Positions 1 to 10,667 of a stretch of DNA of 64,000 nt are shown here, one piece after another (position 1 is the stretch's first letter; every line of letters starts with the position of its first letter). The stretch lies in contig CALKOU010000003.1 in NCBI GenBank assembly GCA_938092005.1, positions 83,368 to 147,367 of the forward strand. Direction: 5' to 3'. The DNA comes from an uncultured Flavobacteriaceae bacterium (GTDB lineage: Bacteria; Bacteroidota; Bacteroidia; Flavobacteriales; Flavobacteriaceae). The translations under genes were made by a program, and so were the position numbers. A model generated the notes under the pieces. The model saw only the letters and a program-made list of their open reading frames with translations, searched no databases and was not told the origin of the DNA.

Positions 1-45
1 TCAAAACCCTAGTGCAATCACAAGGACGCAATAAAAAAACCAGTA

Positions 46-3000
46 CTATTCTTTAATGATCGGAAAAAGCGTTTGATTACGGGTGCTGTTGTTTGTAATT
101 TTTACAAAATACACCCCATTCGCAAGGGATGTAATGTCTTGTTGTTTCTCCCTGTTAGACCTAATAAGATTACCCATTATGTTGTATATCTCAATCTGTA
201 CATCTTCGTCAGTATCAATATAAAAGATATCTTTTGTTGGGTTAGGATACACGACAGCTTGTATCTCATACACATCATCAATACGTAACGCACATGTATC
301 GCCAACCTCATACTGAAAATACTTGGTCGTCCCAACACCGCCGGGAAATGAAAACTTAGTCCCATAGCTTATTGTCTCTCCCTCCGTAAAACCACTTAAT
401 GTTTTCGTAAAAGTGTTGTTTCCTATATCATCCATAATGGTTTCGCTAAAGGGAAATTCTCTAAACAAATAGGCGGGGGCACCTGTTTTGTCATCATCAA
501 GAAGCTCCACAGTAAACTTAACAGCGTTGCCAATGGTTTCAAACGTAAAATTATACCCAACAGAAAACTGACCCTCTCTTGCTTCTGAAGAATTAAAGGT
601 GCAGTAATAACGTTGGTTTACTGTGATTGATGCAATAGAAGAAATCGTTTCTCCACCATCATTATCGGTAGCTTTGGCCGTGATGTCATACGTACCAATA
701 GCGAGGTTCTCCCAAGAAAATGAATACGGCTGGGAAGCATCTTCACCCAACTTATTGGTGCCTTCAAAAAATTCAACTTTAGCAATGGTTCCATCAAAAT
801 CAGAAGCTGAAACTTCTATTAAAGCTGTATCTCCAGAAACAAAAACAGCACCATTTTCAGGAGCAGTTAAAGACACATTAGGAAGTGAATTGGATCCATT
901 TTGGACATTGACAAACACTTGATCTTTTGAAACATTTGTGCCCTCGGTCAAGGTTAGCTGGAGCTTATAGATACCCTGAAGAAGATTCGAAAGGTTGGTG
1001 GTTAACGATTGATTATTATCAAAACTAATTATCGATGGGCCGTAAACTTGTTCCCACGAGTAGGTTGTGTTTGCAGGGTTTGGAATAACACTTTGAGTTC
1101 CACTAAGCTGAGCTGTAGACGCTGGTATTTCAACCGTAACATTGGCACCCGCCTTTGCTATTAGTGGTGTATAACCTAAAGGGGAATCGTAAGTAAATGT
1201 TAAGTCTCCAAGGTTAAAACCGCCATTAGTAATAGCGACACGAAGAATATGCTCTCCTTCAATCAAATCAATTCCTGTTACCTCAGCAGTTGACCAATTG
1301 TCCCAAGCACCTGTTCCGCTTACATTGATATTTTCACTAACAACTTGGCCGTCTAATTCTAAATGGAAAGGACCGCCACTTGCGTTGGCAGACGCATATC
1401 GATAATTCATTTTGTAAGAACCAGATTGAGATACGTTAACGGTGTACTCTAACCATTCGCCCGCTTCAATCCACCCAATGGTTTTACCTTCGTCATCCAC
1501 AACAGCGTCAACATGTTCATCTGTTCTAAAATTTCCAGTGTCGGCACCGCTGTTTCCAGTAGTCGTGTCGTTATAGGAGACGTCTTGCCCTTTACCACCT
1601 TCAAAATAATCGTAGTTTGCTGTTTCAATGGTTCCTGGAATTTGGAATGGAGTATTCAAGTAGGGCTTTTGTTCACCAACGATTACTGAAATCGTATTAG
1701 ACACTGCAAAACCACTGCTGTTATAAATTTTAGCATAGAAACCATGCACCCCTAAGGTTAGACTTTCGACTGTTGCCGTATAGGGTGCCTCTGTATCTGT
1801 GAAGATCAATCCATCATCTCCAAAAAATGCAACTTTTGTGACGCCAGTTCCTGTAGCCTCAGCCGCAAGGTTAACACTACCTCCATTATAAGCTTCATAA
1901 AAATCAGAGGAAATGGTTCCTGACAAAGCTACATCACGATTAGTAGCCATGGAATGGGCAGGAACAGTTAATGAAAAACCGTCTGAAAAAGCAACTGTAA
2001 TGGGCGCATTAGAATAGTTATGTGCCACATAGGTTACTTCATCATTTTGTTCAAAAGCAGCCGCAATAGGATGATCGGCCGTAATGTCCGTTTTGACCGT
2101 GCCCATAGCTTTCATATTGTGTATCCAATAATAGGTATGCGCATCAGAGATACCAAACTTCAATCCTCTATCGGGATATGAATCATACAACTCTATTGCC
2201 TTGTCAGGATCAACAAATGCAGCGTAGCACCAATACACATCGTGCCATAAATTCGCGTTTTCTTGATTGGACAAAATCCCTGTATTTTGTTGCATTTCGT
2301 TCCATAATTTTTGCACGTACGACGTATTGTGACCCAAGTACAACGAACCGCCATGGATAGGATACAGCTCTATGCCGTAAGCTGCAGCTATATCAGCAGT
2401 CCAAAATGTACCGCTATCATATGAATTACCCCAAACACGAGAAGCAACACTGTAATTATATGTGTCCGAAAAAACACGCTCGTGCATATCGAACCAATAT
2501 TCTTCTACTGCTGTTTGCTCGGTAGTATATAAATAGATACCCAAGTCGCGAATAGCATCGTTTCCAGTAACAGCTCCCCAGTGAATTAATGAGGTATTAA
2601 ACTGCATACTTTCAGAAGTAGACTCCTGATCATTCCCCTGCGGAAAAGTGGCAAATCCATTTGCCCAAGCATGCCCAGCGTAAGGGCTAAAGTTTCGTAA
2701 AAATGGAAAGTCGTCGTCATTTCGATTAGAAGATGCAGCATCTCGAATAAGTGTGTTTACCATGTCGCCCCAATCATCAGCCCAACCTGGTTCAAACTGC
2801 TCAACAAAAGCGGCTGCATGAATAAAATAACCCCAATGGAAATGGTGGTCATTTATATTATTGTCTTGCCCATGACCGGCTGGATAACCAAAAAGTGTTG
2901 ACCACGTATTATTATAATAAAACAAAAAAGCTACCTCACCAGATTCGTAACTTAACCAATCTTCAAGGCGCTCTTTTACAGTTGCAATCATTTTATCTCG

Positions 3001-4170
3001 CGCCTCAATATCACCCGTTTTGTGTGCGATTCGTGCCGTTTGAATAAGACGATTCATCATTTGCCCCTCATTGTATGAATCTGTCCATGAAGCAAGTTCA
3101 TTATTCTCTAACAAATCCACTTTGTTAGCCATAGAAGAAGGGTTAAATGAATTGCTGTAATTCGCCAAATAAGGAAGTGTAGGAAGAACACCATAAAACG
3201 TGTTTTCTACATAAAAAACATTTCCTGCTAACATTTTTAACGCACCTCTAACGGAAGCATAGGTTTCTTTATTTGGTTGTGGAGAATCCGATGCCAAATA
3301 AGTCCATTGGTGTGGTAGTATTCCTTGTAGCATTGTATTGTAACTCCCTTCTTTTACATCTGGAGTAGTTTCGAACGTTGTACGCAATACACTCGTAGAT
3401 TCGTCATAATTCCAACTCACTTTAGTATCCCCTGGAAAAACATATGCGTATTTTTTGTAATCATTAGCAACAGCCGATGCATTTGTATTGCTTTGTGGAA
3501 GCATCACTGCAGACCAATAATTCTTTCCATTTAGTGATGATGTATAAACATTTCCACTTTGTAACCAAGTGCTTCCTGCGGGCGCATACACAGCATAATC
3601 TACACCATCTTGAGCGTTCTCAATAAGAATCATTTCACCAGAAACAGTTGCAGTACCCGCCTTAATTTCAACCATTGCAACATCTGAACTCCCTTTTGTG
3701 AAATACACGAAAGGCATTCCTATACCGCTAGTTGTTGAAAAATAACGTCCATTATTAATCCATTCTATCTTAACAGTCCAATCCGAATGGTCGGCAACAG
3801 TTGCACGAGCACTATTTAAACTCTGAACACCAATATTCAAGGTTTGCTTATCACCCACAACTCCAAAAGGCACATACGTAATACCAATTCCGCTCGTAGT
3901 TGTTCTAAGCGTTAATGGATAGTTAAATAAATTGCTAACATGATCTTCTTTTAAAAGATTTGACCACCAATCATTAGTAGGAACGGGGTTGTTTTGAGCT
4001 AATCCTGAAAGTTGAGGCGAACCAGCAGGGTATGAATTTCTACCTTCAACATCAACTCCTGGAAACGTGTTCGTATAACTCCCGCTTCCAACAACTGTAG
4101 TTTGAGAAAACAATAGAGAAAATGAAAAAAAAGTACTTACTATTGAAAAATATAAAATTTTTAACCGCAT
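46..4170 (-). CDS. GH81-family endo-1,3-beta-glucanase (laminarinase) with CBM6-like and Ig-like domains and a T9SS type A sorting domain
   Basis: 1374-aa ORF; signal peptide; GH81-like N-terminus (NPVPTNDWWSNLL, NDHHFHWGYFIHAAA); CBM6-like segment (GKTIGWIEAGEWLEYTVNVSQSGSYKMNYRYAS); Ig-like repeats; C-terminal VYPNPTKDIFYID...NGVYFVKI sorting signal. Confidence 0.9.
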   Translation of the reverse strand: MRLKILYFSIVSTFFSFSLLFSQTTVVGSGSYTNTFPGVDVEGRNSYPAGSPQLSGLAQNNPVPTNDWWSNLLKEDHVSNLFNYPLTLRTTTSGIGITYVPFGVVGDKQTLNIGVQSLNSARATVADHSDWTVKIEWINNGRYFSTTSGIGMPFVYFTKGSSDVAMVEIKAGTATVSGEMILIENAQDGVDYAVYAPAGSTWLQSGNVYTSSLNGKNYWSAVMLPQSNTNASAVANDYKKYAYVFPGDTKVSWNYDESTSVLRTTFETTPDVKEGSYNTMLQGILPHQWTYLASDSPQPNKETYASVRGALKMLAGNVFYVENTFYGVLPTLPYLANYSNSFNPSSMANKVDLLENNELASWTDSYNEGQMMNRLIQTARIAHKTGDIEARDKMIATVKERLEDWLSYESGEVAFLFYYNNTWSTLFGYPAGHGQDNNINDHHFHWGYFIHAAAFVEQFEPGWADDWGDMVNTLIRDAASSNRNDDDFPFLRNFSPYAGHAWANGFATFPQGNDQESTSESMQFNTSLIHWGAVTGNDAIRDLGIYLYTTEQTAVEEYWFDMHERVFSDTYNYSVASRVWGNSYDSGTFWTADIAAAYGIELYPIHGGSLYLGHNTSYVQKLWNEMQQNTGILSNQENANLWHDVYWCYAAFVDPDKAIELYDSYPDRGLKFGISDAHTYYWIHNMKAMGTVKTDITADHPIAAAFEQNDEVTYVAHNYSNAPITVAFSDGFSLTVPAHSMATNRDVALSGTISSDFYEAYNGGSVNLAAEATGTGVTKVAFFGDDGLIFTDTEAPYTATVESLTLGVHGFYAKIYNSSGFAVSNTISVIVGEQKPYLNTPFQIPGTIETANYDYFEGGKGQDVSYNDTTTGNSGADTGNFRTDEHVDAVVDDEGKTIGWIEAGEWLEYTVNVSQSGSYKMNYRYASANASGGPFHLELDGQVVSENINVSGTGAWDNWSTAEVTGIDLIEGEHILRVAITNGGFNLGDLTFTYDSPLGYTPLIAKAGANVTVEIPASTAQLSGTQSVIPNPANTTYSWEQVYGPSIISFDNNQSLTTNLSNLLQGIYKLQLTLTEGTNVSKDQVFVNVQNGSNSLPNVSLTAPENGAVFVSGDTALIEVSASDFDGTIAKVEFFEGTNKLGEDASQPYSFSWENLAIGTYDITAKATDNDGGETISSIASITVNQRYYCTFNSSEAREGQFSVGYNFTFETIGNAVKFTVELLDDDKTGAPAYLFREFPFSETIMDDIGNNTFTKTLSGFTEGETISYGTKFSFPGGVGTTKYFQYEVGDTCALRIDDVYEIQAVVYPNPTKDIFYIDTDEDVQIEIYNIMGNLIRSNREKQQDITSLANGVYFVKITNNSTRNQTLFPIIKE

Positions 4171-4415
4171 AAATTAAGATTATCCACAAATATCATCCAT
4201 AAATTATGCGAAACATAATTTAATTTCCATACATTACCTATACATAGCTTGCTTATCAAAAAATAAATTGGAAGTCTAAATCTTGAGGGTTTTTTATTAA
4301 AAATTCAAATACGAATTATTTGAATCTTTCTTTTTTAAAAAATCTGTTAGTATAAGCATCTAAAAACACTTTTAATTCAATCAATTATTAGTAAATGTGC
4401 TTTTACATTTGATAT

Positions 4416-4697
4416 ATGGATATTCATGACAGATTACGCAGTATGATTGAGGATGAAGGTATGTCGATTTCTAAATTCGAACGCATTGTTGAGGTAGGGC
4501 AGAATTCCGTTTCTACTTGTCTTCGCCGCGAATCAACGATTAGCCATACTGTACTACAAGGTATTTGCAAACATTTTCCCAACCAAAGTATTGAATGGAT
4601 TCTTACTGGAAAGGAATCCAATAACGAAGAAGTGAAAAAAAATATTAAAAGGCTAATGAAACAAATTGAGGCAGAGCTCAAGAATATTAGTCATTAA
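4416..4697 (+). CDS. Small HTH (XRE-like) transcriptional regulator
   Basis: 93-aa ORF; helix-turn-helix-like pattern (MSISKFERIVEVGQNSVSTCLRRESTIS...WILTGKE) typical of Bacteroidetes phage-type regulators. Confidence 0.65.
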   Translation: MDIHDRLRSMIEDEGMSISKFERIVEVGQNSVSTCLRRESTISHTVLQGICKHFPNQSIEWILTGKESNNEEVKKNIKRLMKQIEAELKNISH

Positions 4698-6057
4698 GCG
4701 CAGCTTTAGAAAAGCTTGCCAACGGAATTTCATTGGTTGTGCCTGCTTGCATATTTTTTAATGACACCACAGCCTTTTGCTGCTCTTCATCGCCATACAA
4801 AATCACCCAAGGTGCCATAACTTGGTTAGCATACTGCATTTGTTTCTTAAGCTTGTGGTGGGTTGGATAGCAATTTATACGAATTCCTTCATCACGCCAT
4901 TTTAACAAATAGGGCACCAAATCTTGCATTGCTTCGTCACCAAAATTTAGAACCACGATATCAACAGCTTGTTGAAGGGATTGAGGAAATAGATCGAGTT
5001 CTTCTAGTACCATGCACAGCCGATCTAAACCAAAAGATATGCCCAAACCGTTCATATCCCGTAACCCAAAAACAGCAGTCAAGTCGTCATAACGACCACC
5101 AGCACCAATAGACCCCATGGAAACCGTTTGAGGCGGTGCAACTTCAAAAATAATACCTGTATAATAATTTAACCCACGTGCTAAGGTCAAATCAAAAGAA
5201 AGATGACTCACTTTAAGTGGGCACACAAAAGACAACACCATTCGTAAGTGATGGATACCCGCAATTGCTTTTGGGTGAGCCTCTAAAATGTTTTCCAGTT
5301 GATCAAGTTGCGATGTTATATCTCCAGATAATTGAAGCAAAGGAGTTAAGCGTGCAAGAGCTGCATCGCTAAAGCCTTTGTTGCGGAGTTCATCGAAAAC
5401 GCCCTCAGTACCGATTTTGTCAAGCTTATCAAGAGCCACTGTAAAATCCACCAAACGCTCTGGTGCATCTAAAAAGGCAGCGATACCTGCTAAGATACCT
5501 CGATGATTGATGCGAATAGTTGCACCCATGAGGGAAAGCGTATCAAAAACATTATCAAAAAGTTGGATACACTCTGCTTCAAGCAATGGACTTATAGCAC
5601 CTACAACATCCGCATCGCACTGGGTAAATTCTTGAAATCGACCGCGCTGTGGACGATCAGCGCGCCATACAGATTGAATTTGATAGCGTTTAAAAGGAAA
5701 TGTAATCTCATTTTGATGTTGCACCACAAACCGAGCAAAGGGCACTGTTAGATCGTAGCGAAGTGCTTTCTCAGAAACAGATTGCGTAAAAGCACCTAGT
5801 TTATTTTCCTCTAGCGCAGCTATATTCGCCTTTTTTACTTTCTCACCTGAATTCAGAATATGAAACATAAGACGGTCACCTTCTTCACCATATTTCCCTT
5901 GTAAGGTAGATGACTTTTCCATAGCGGGTGTTTGTATCGGTAAAAAGCCGAAACGTTCAAATTGTGAACGAATCATATCCGTTACATACGTACGCTTTGC
6001 AACGTCAACAGGAAGAAAATCTCGGGTTCCCTTTGGAATGCTGGGTTTCTGAGCCAT
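4687..6057 (-). CDS. hisS: Histidine--tRNA ligase
   Basis: 456 aa; KGTRDFLP start, RADRPQRGRFQEFTQCDADV and GGRYDDL motifs. Confidence 0.97.
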   Translation of the reverse strand: MAQKPSIPKGTRDFLPVDVAKRTYVTDMIRSQFERFGFLPIQTPAMEKSSTLQGKYGEEGDRLMFHILNSGEKVKKANIAALEENKLGAFTQSVSEKALRYDLTVPFARFVVQHQNEITFPFKRYQIQSVWRADRPQRGRFQEFTQCDADVVGAISPLLEAECIQLFDNVFDTLSLMGATIRINHRGILAGIAAFLDAPERLVDFTVALDKLDKIGTEGVFDELRNKGFSDAALARLTPLLQLSGDITSQLDQLENILEAHPKAIAGIHHLRMVLSFVCPLKVSHLSFDLTLARGLNYYTGIIFEVAPPQTVSMGSIGAGGRYDDLTAVFGLRDMNGLGISFGLDRLCMVLEELDLFPQSLQQAVDIVVLNFGDEAMQDLVPYLLKWRDEGIRINCYPTHHKLKKQMQYANQVMAPWVILYGDEEQQKAVVSLKNMQAGTTNEIPLASFSKAALND

Positions 6058-6090
6058 GGTATCAATTTCTACAAATATCTTATTTTAAAT

Positions 6091-6114
6091 AAAAAAAGCC
6101 GCAAAAGCGGCTTT
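6091..6114 (-). terminator. Intrinsic terminator downstream of rplI
   Basis: AAAGCCGC-AAAA-GCGGCTTT perfect 8-bp stem; T-tract follows on the minus strand. Confidence 0.85.
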
Positions 6115-6136
6115 CTGTTTTGTTTTTGAGAAAGTT

Positions 6137-6595
6137 TTATTTTTCCTCAGCTGCTTTTGTGATTTCAAAATCCAAATCAGCAAACACCTCGCGGTGAAGT
6201 CTTATAGAAGCCGTGTGTTTACCTAGGGTCTTAGCAGATCCTCCTGGTAATTTAATAGCTTTTCGCTCAATGGACTGACCTGCTTTTTTTAGAGATGCTT
6301 CTAAATCGATGGTTCCAACAGAACCAAATAATTTATTTCCAGCACCTGCTTTAGCTTCAATTTTAATTTCCAATTTGGCTAATGCTTTGGCTTGTTTTTG
6401 CGCATCTTCAACAAGCTTTTGCTCTTTGAAAGCACGTTGTCTTAAATTTTCAGCCAACACTTTTTTTGCAGATGATGTTGCCATCACTGCTAAACCGTTT
6501 GGAATTAAAAAGTTTCTGCCGTAGCCGTTCTTTACCGAAACGATATCGTCTTTGAACCCTAGGTTCTCAACATCTTGTTTTAAAATAAGTTCCAT
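6137..6595 (-). CDS. rplI: 50S ribosomal protein L9
   Basis: MELILKQDVENLGFKDDIVSVKNGYGRNFLIPNGLA. Confidence 0.97.
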   Translation of the reverse strand: MELILKQDVENLGFKDDIVSVKNGYGRNFLIPNGLAVMATSSAKKVLAENLRQRAFKEQKLVEDAQKQAKALAKLEIKIEAKAGAGNKLFGSVGTIDLEASLKKAGQSIERKAIKLPGGSAKTLGKHTASIRLHREVFADLDFEITKAAEEK

Positions 6596-6600
6596 GGCAA

Positions 6601-6894
6601 TTATTTTAGCATATCGGCTACATACGGCATAAGCGCCAAGTGGCGCGCACGCTTAACAGAAACCGATAGTTTACGTTGGTATTTTAGTGATGTTCCCGTA
6701 AGACGACGCGGTAAAATTTTACCTTGCTCGTTAACGAATTTCAATAAAAAGTCTGCGTCTTTATAATCAATATATTTGATACCTGACTTCTTAAAACGAC
6801 AGTACTTTTTGGCTTTTGTCGTTTCAATATCCAACGGAGTTAGATACCGAATTTCACCTTGCTTTCCGCCTTTGCTTTCTTGTTCTATTGACAT
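6601..6894 (-). CDS. rpsR: 30S ribosomal protein S18
   Basis: [30 protein letters not shown]...[30 protein letters not shown]. Confidence 0.97.
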   Translation of the reverse strand: MSIEQESKGGKQGEIRYLTPLDIETTKAKKYCRFKKSGIKYIDYKDADFLLKFVNEQGKILPRRLTGTSLKYQRKLSVSVKRARHLALMPYVADMLK

Positions 6895-6897
6895 AAT

Positions 6898-7236
6898 TTA
6901 AGCTTTTTCAGTTAAACGTTCTCTTCTCTTAACAGCCCAAGCCTCTGCGTGCTTGTCTAACTTAACCGTTAAATAACGCATAACACGCTCGTCACGGCGG
7001 AATTCGATTTCAAAAGGGTTGATGGCTTCACCATCTAATTTGAAATCAAACAAGTGGTAAAAACCACTTTTTTTGTTTTGAATTGGATAGGCGAACTTTT
7101 TCAAGCCCCAGTCCTCTTTGGCGATAATTTCGCCACCGCGAGACGTGATAAACGTCTCGTACTTTTCTACTGCTTCCTTTACCTGATCATCAGATAAAAC
7201 GGGATTCAATATGAAAACAGTTTCGTAATGGTTCAT
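6898..7236 (-). CDS. rpsF: 30S ribosomal protein S6
   Basis: MNHYETVFILNPVLSDDQVKE...EDWGLKKFAYPIQNKKSGFYH. Confidence 0.97.
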   Translation of the reverse strand: MNHYETVFILNPVLSDDQVKEAVEKYETFITSRGGEIIAKEDWGLKKFAYPIQNKKSGFYHLFDFKLDGEAINPFEIEFRRDERVMRYLTVKLDKHAEAWAVKRRERLTEKA

Positions 7237-7303
7237 ATATTGTTTTTTAATTGGGCAGCGAAAATACGGATTTTCTTGCGTTCAACAAACATAGTCGCTA
7301 CAA

Positions 7304-9739
7304 TTATTGTGGGTCAACGTCCACAGCAACTTTCACTTGACTAAACGAACCCACCATAGCAAAGCTTTTCAACAGGGATTCTAAGCGGTTTTTGGCTGCT
7401 GACTGTGAAGCATTGAGTGGTAACTTAATGAGGATGTGTAGAATGTAAAAGTTACGAACGCGACCAACCACTGGAGCAACAGGTCCAAGCACATTTGGAA
7501 AACGTTCTACCAATCCCTTCTTCAACCAATCGCTAGCCGTAATGAGCGAAGACATGTTTTTGTGTTTCAATTCAATTCGCATCATGCGCACAAAGGGCGG
7601 ATAACCAAACTGTTTTCGTTGTTCGATTTGTATATCAAAGAATGCAGGAAAGTCGTAATTGCGAACAAGACCTAGCACTGGATGTTGGGGCTGGAACGTT
7701 TGGATCAACACCTTGCTTTTATCCCCCAGTCTTCCTGCCCTGCCCGCAACTTGAGTCAACACCTGAAAAGCACGTTCGTGTGCTCTAAAATCGGGAAAGT
7801 GAAGAAAATTATCAGCCGAAATCACCCCCACAAGCGTTACCTGCTTAAAATCCAACCCTTTAGTAATCATTTGGGTTCCAATCAAGATATCTATTTCTTG
7901 ACGTGCAAAGGCATTGATTAACTTTTGATGGGCATTCTTTTTGCGTGTAGTATCCAAGTCCATGCGGCCGATACGTGCCGAGGGAAACAACGCTTGAACT
8001 TCTTCCTCCAGTTGCTGCGTTCCCAAACCCTGTGTTTGCGGCGCAAGGGTCCCACAGGCAACGCAAGCCGCTGTGTACTGATCCATATAGCCACAATAAT
8101 GACAACGCAATTCCTTAGTGACCTGATGATAGGTCAAACTTACATCGCAGCTTGGGCATTGCGGTACGTGCGCACACTGACGACATTCGATAAACGAGGC
8201 ATAGCCACGACGATTCTGAAAAAGGAGCACTTGCTTTGAAGCGCGTAAGGTTTCTTGAATGGCTTGTACAAGGGGTTGAGCCAAATGCCCGCTCATTTGT
8301 TTTTTACGATGTGCTTCAGCCAAATCTACATATGTTATTTCGGGAAGTTGCGCATCTTGATACCGTTGCGTAAGTGAAACAAGCCCATACTTACCAGATT
8401 GTGCATGTGCATAGCTTTCAATTGAAGGGGTTGCCGAACCCAAAATCACCTTTGCGTGATGCTTATGCGCCAATACCATGGCAGCATCTCGAGCGTGGTA
8501 TCGTGGTGTAGCTTCAAATTGCTTGTAAGACATTTCGTGAGATTCGTCCACTACTACCAATCCAAGTTCTTGATACGGTAACAAAACAGCCGAACGCGCT
8601 CCCAATACCAGGCGTGCCGTTGTTTTGTTTGTCAAAATTTTATCCCAAGTTTCAGCACGTTCTTGTGGACTGTATTTGGAATGATACACCACCAATTGTT
8701 TTCCAAAATATGTGTACAATCGCTGCATCAACTGTGTTGTTAGTCCTATTTCGGGAACTAAAAACAAGACCTGTTTTCCTTTTGCTAACTGTTGTGAAAT
8801 AAGGTGCATATACACCTCTGTTTTTCCCGAACCCGTTACTCCGTGGAGCAAGACCACATTTTTTTCTTTCCAGTATTGTTTAATAGCTGATGTTGCTTGA
8901 AGTTGATGAGAACTTAGTGCCGTTAAGGACTCATCTGCTGAAAGCTTTGGCGGCAAACGATCTATTATGCGTTGATGCTTTGTTAAAACATGATGTTTAA
9001 TTAACGTGTTTAGCGATGATGAGCTAACTGATTCAAGCTTAACAAAGTCAGCCTTAATTACCGGTGTTTTTTGTTGCAAGAAAGTTAATAAGGTTTGGTA
9101 TTGTTTGGGTTTTGATGAAAAATCTTCCAAGGTCTTTTTCAACGTATCATCATCATATATATTTTCATGAAGCCTGATTTCAGTTTGTTGCTTGGGTGCG
9201 TATTTGGCGTAAACCGCTTCTTTTAACGAAACACAACCAGAGGCTACCAATTCTTTAATAATACCATAGGGGTTTTTTATCGAGATTAGCTGTTGAATCT
9301 GTGCGATTGAATACGTGCTATTATGGTTTAATTGGTGCAGCAATGAAGACGCCTTTTGGGATAATGATTGTGGCACTCTATCCCATTGATGGGTTGCCAT
9401 TTCGGTTTCACTTTCGAGTAGCATAACGGAAGGCACCGCTGTTCGTGCTACCAATCCAATTGGCGCTTGGTAATAGTCTGCAATCCAATGTAAAAAATCC
9501 AATTGTTTGTGACTTAGGACCGCCTTTTCGTCAATAATACTGTCTATCTGTTTGGGCACATAGGTTTTGGGTGGCGTTTGATGTACGTGCCATGAAATGG
9601 CAGTATATTTTTTGCGTTTTCCAAATGGGACAATAATGCGCATCCCTGGCTGAATAACAGCTGCCTCAGCAGGTGTTATGACATAGGTAAACGTTTCTTT
9701 TAGGGGTAATGGAAGAATAACATCTAGAAAAAACGGCAT
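7304..9739 (-). CDS. priA: Primosomal protein N' (replication restart helicase)
   Basis: 811 aa; LLHGVTGSGKTEVYMHLI, DESHE, zinc-binding cysteines CRQCAHVPQCPSCDVSLTYH. Confidence 0.96.
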   Translation of the reverse strand: MPFFLDVILPLPLKETFTYVITPAEAAVIQPGMRIIVPFGKRKKYTAISWHVHQTPPKTYVPKQIDSIIDEKAVLSHKQLDFLHWIADYYQAPIGLVARTAVPSVMLLESETEMATHQWDRVPQSLSQKASSLLHQLNHNSTYSIAQIQQLISIKNPYGIIKELVASGCVSLKEAVYAKYAPKQQTEIRLHENIYDDDTLKKTLEDFSSKPKQYQTLLTFLQQKTPVIKADFVKLESVSSSSLNTLIKHHVLTKHQRIIDRLPPKLSADESLTALSSHQLQATSAIKQYWKEKNVVLLHGVTGSGKTEVYMHLISQQLAKGKQVLFLVPEIGLTTQLMQRLYTYFGKQLVVYHSKYSPQERAETWDKILTNKTTARLVLGARSAVLLPYQELGLVVVDESHEMSYKQFEATPRYHARDAAMVLAHKHHAKVILGSATPSIESYAHAQSGKYGLVSLTQRYQDAQLPEITYVDLAEAHRKKQMSGHLAQPLVQAIQETLRASKQVLLFQNRRGYASFIECRQCAHVPQCPSCDVSLTYHQVTKELRCHYCGYMDQYTAACVACGTLAPQTQGLGTQQLEEEVQALFPSARIGRMDLDTTRKKNAHQKLINAFARQEIDILIGTQMITKGLDFKQVTLVGVISADNFLHFPDFRAHERAFQVLTQVAGRAGRLGDKSKVLIQTFQPQHPVLGLVRNYDFPAFFDIQIEQRKQFGYPPFVRMMRIELKHKNMSSLITASDWLKKGLVERFPNVLGPVAPVVGRVRNFYILHILIKLPLNASQSAAKNRLESLLKSFAMVGSFSQVKVAVDVDPQ

Positions 9740-10611
9740 TACTTGGCGTGTTTTAGCTTGGCAATGGATGCGTTGAGCTCAAAACCTAGCAAGAGCACAA
9801 TGGCATTTAGCCAAATATAGAGCATCAAGATTAAGATGGCTCCAATAGAACCATATAACTGATTGTAAGATCCAAAATTATCGATATAAACCCCAAAACC
9901 AAAAGATGTAAGTGCAAACAAAAAAGTTGTTACCAAGGCACCTGCCGAGAAAAAACTAGAGAATCCTCGCTGTGTTCCAAAATAAAATAAGATTGCACTA
10001 ACAAAATAGGTCATTCCCAAGAAAAAAACCAGACGCACCCAAGGACTTAATTCAAAACCAAAATCAAAAGTTTGGCTTATAAGAATCTCAAAAAACAAAT
10101 AGCCAGCAATGGAAATAAGAAGTAGTATGCCGAGTAAAACACCAACGCCAACCGCATAGACATATTGCCTAACAAAATGCCTACTAAAGCTTATATGCAC
10201 CGATTCACTAAAACCACCAAATATGGCATTAACACCGTTAGACATAAAAAAAATAGACAATACAAACGTAGAAGACAACAACCCACCCCTAGGTTTTGAT
10301 TGAATGTCATACAATACACCATTTAAAAAATCTTGCGCCTCTGAGGGTGCAATAGAAAGAAAAAAAGAAGAAAAGGTATCTTCAATATTTTCTACGGGAA
10401 CAAATGGAATCAGGTTTAAGACAAAAATTAAAAAAGGAAAAAGGGATAAGAAAAAGCTAAAAGCAATACTGCTTGCTCGCGTAGTTAGGGTTCCTTTAAC
10501 AATTCCAATACCATAAAGCTCCACCAATTGATACAACGAAATGGATTTTTCGTTTCCAAAGCGTACGCTTTGCAACCAATCCACCCATTTTTCTTTACTT
10601 TTCTGAAGCAT
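9739..10611 (-). CDS. YihY/virulence factor BrkB family membrane protein
   Basis: 290 aa, multiple TM helices; RASSIAFSFFLSLFPFLIFVLNLIPF pattern. Confidence 0.85.
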   Translation of the reverse strand: MLQKSKEKWVDWLQSVRFGNEKSISLYQLVELYGIGIVKGTLTTRASSIAFSFFLSLFPFLIFVLNLIPFVPVENIEDTFSSFFLSIAPSEAQDFLNGVLYDIQSKPRGGLLSSTFVLSIFFMSNGVNAIFGGFSESVHISFSRHFVRQYVYAVGVGVLLGILLLISIAGYLFFEILISQTFDFGFELSPWVRLVFFLGMTYFVSAILFYFGTQRGFSSFFSAGALVTTFLFALTSFGFGVYIDNFGSYNQLYGSIGAILILMLYIWLNAIVLLLGFELNASIAKLKHAK

Positions 10612-10667
10612 TGTGCTAAGGTAACTATTAAACCAAATGCTTTCACGAGAATTAATACCTTAGCATA

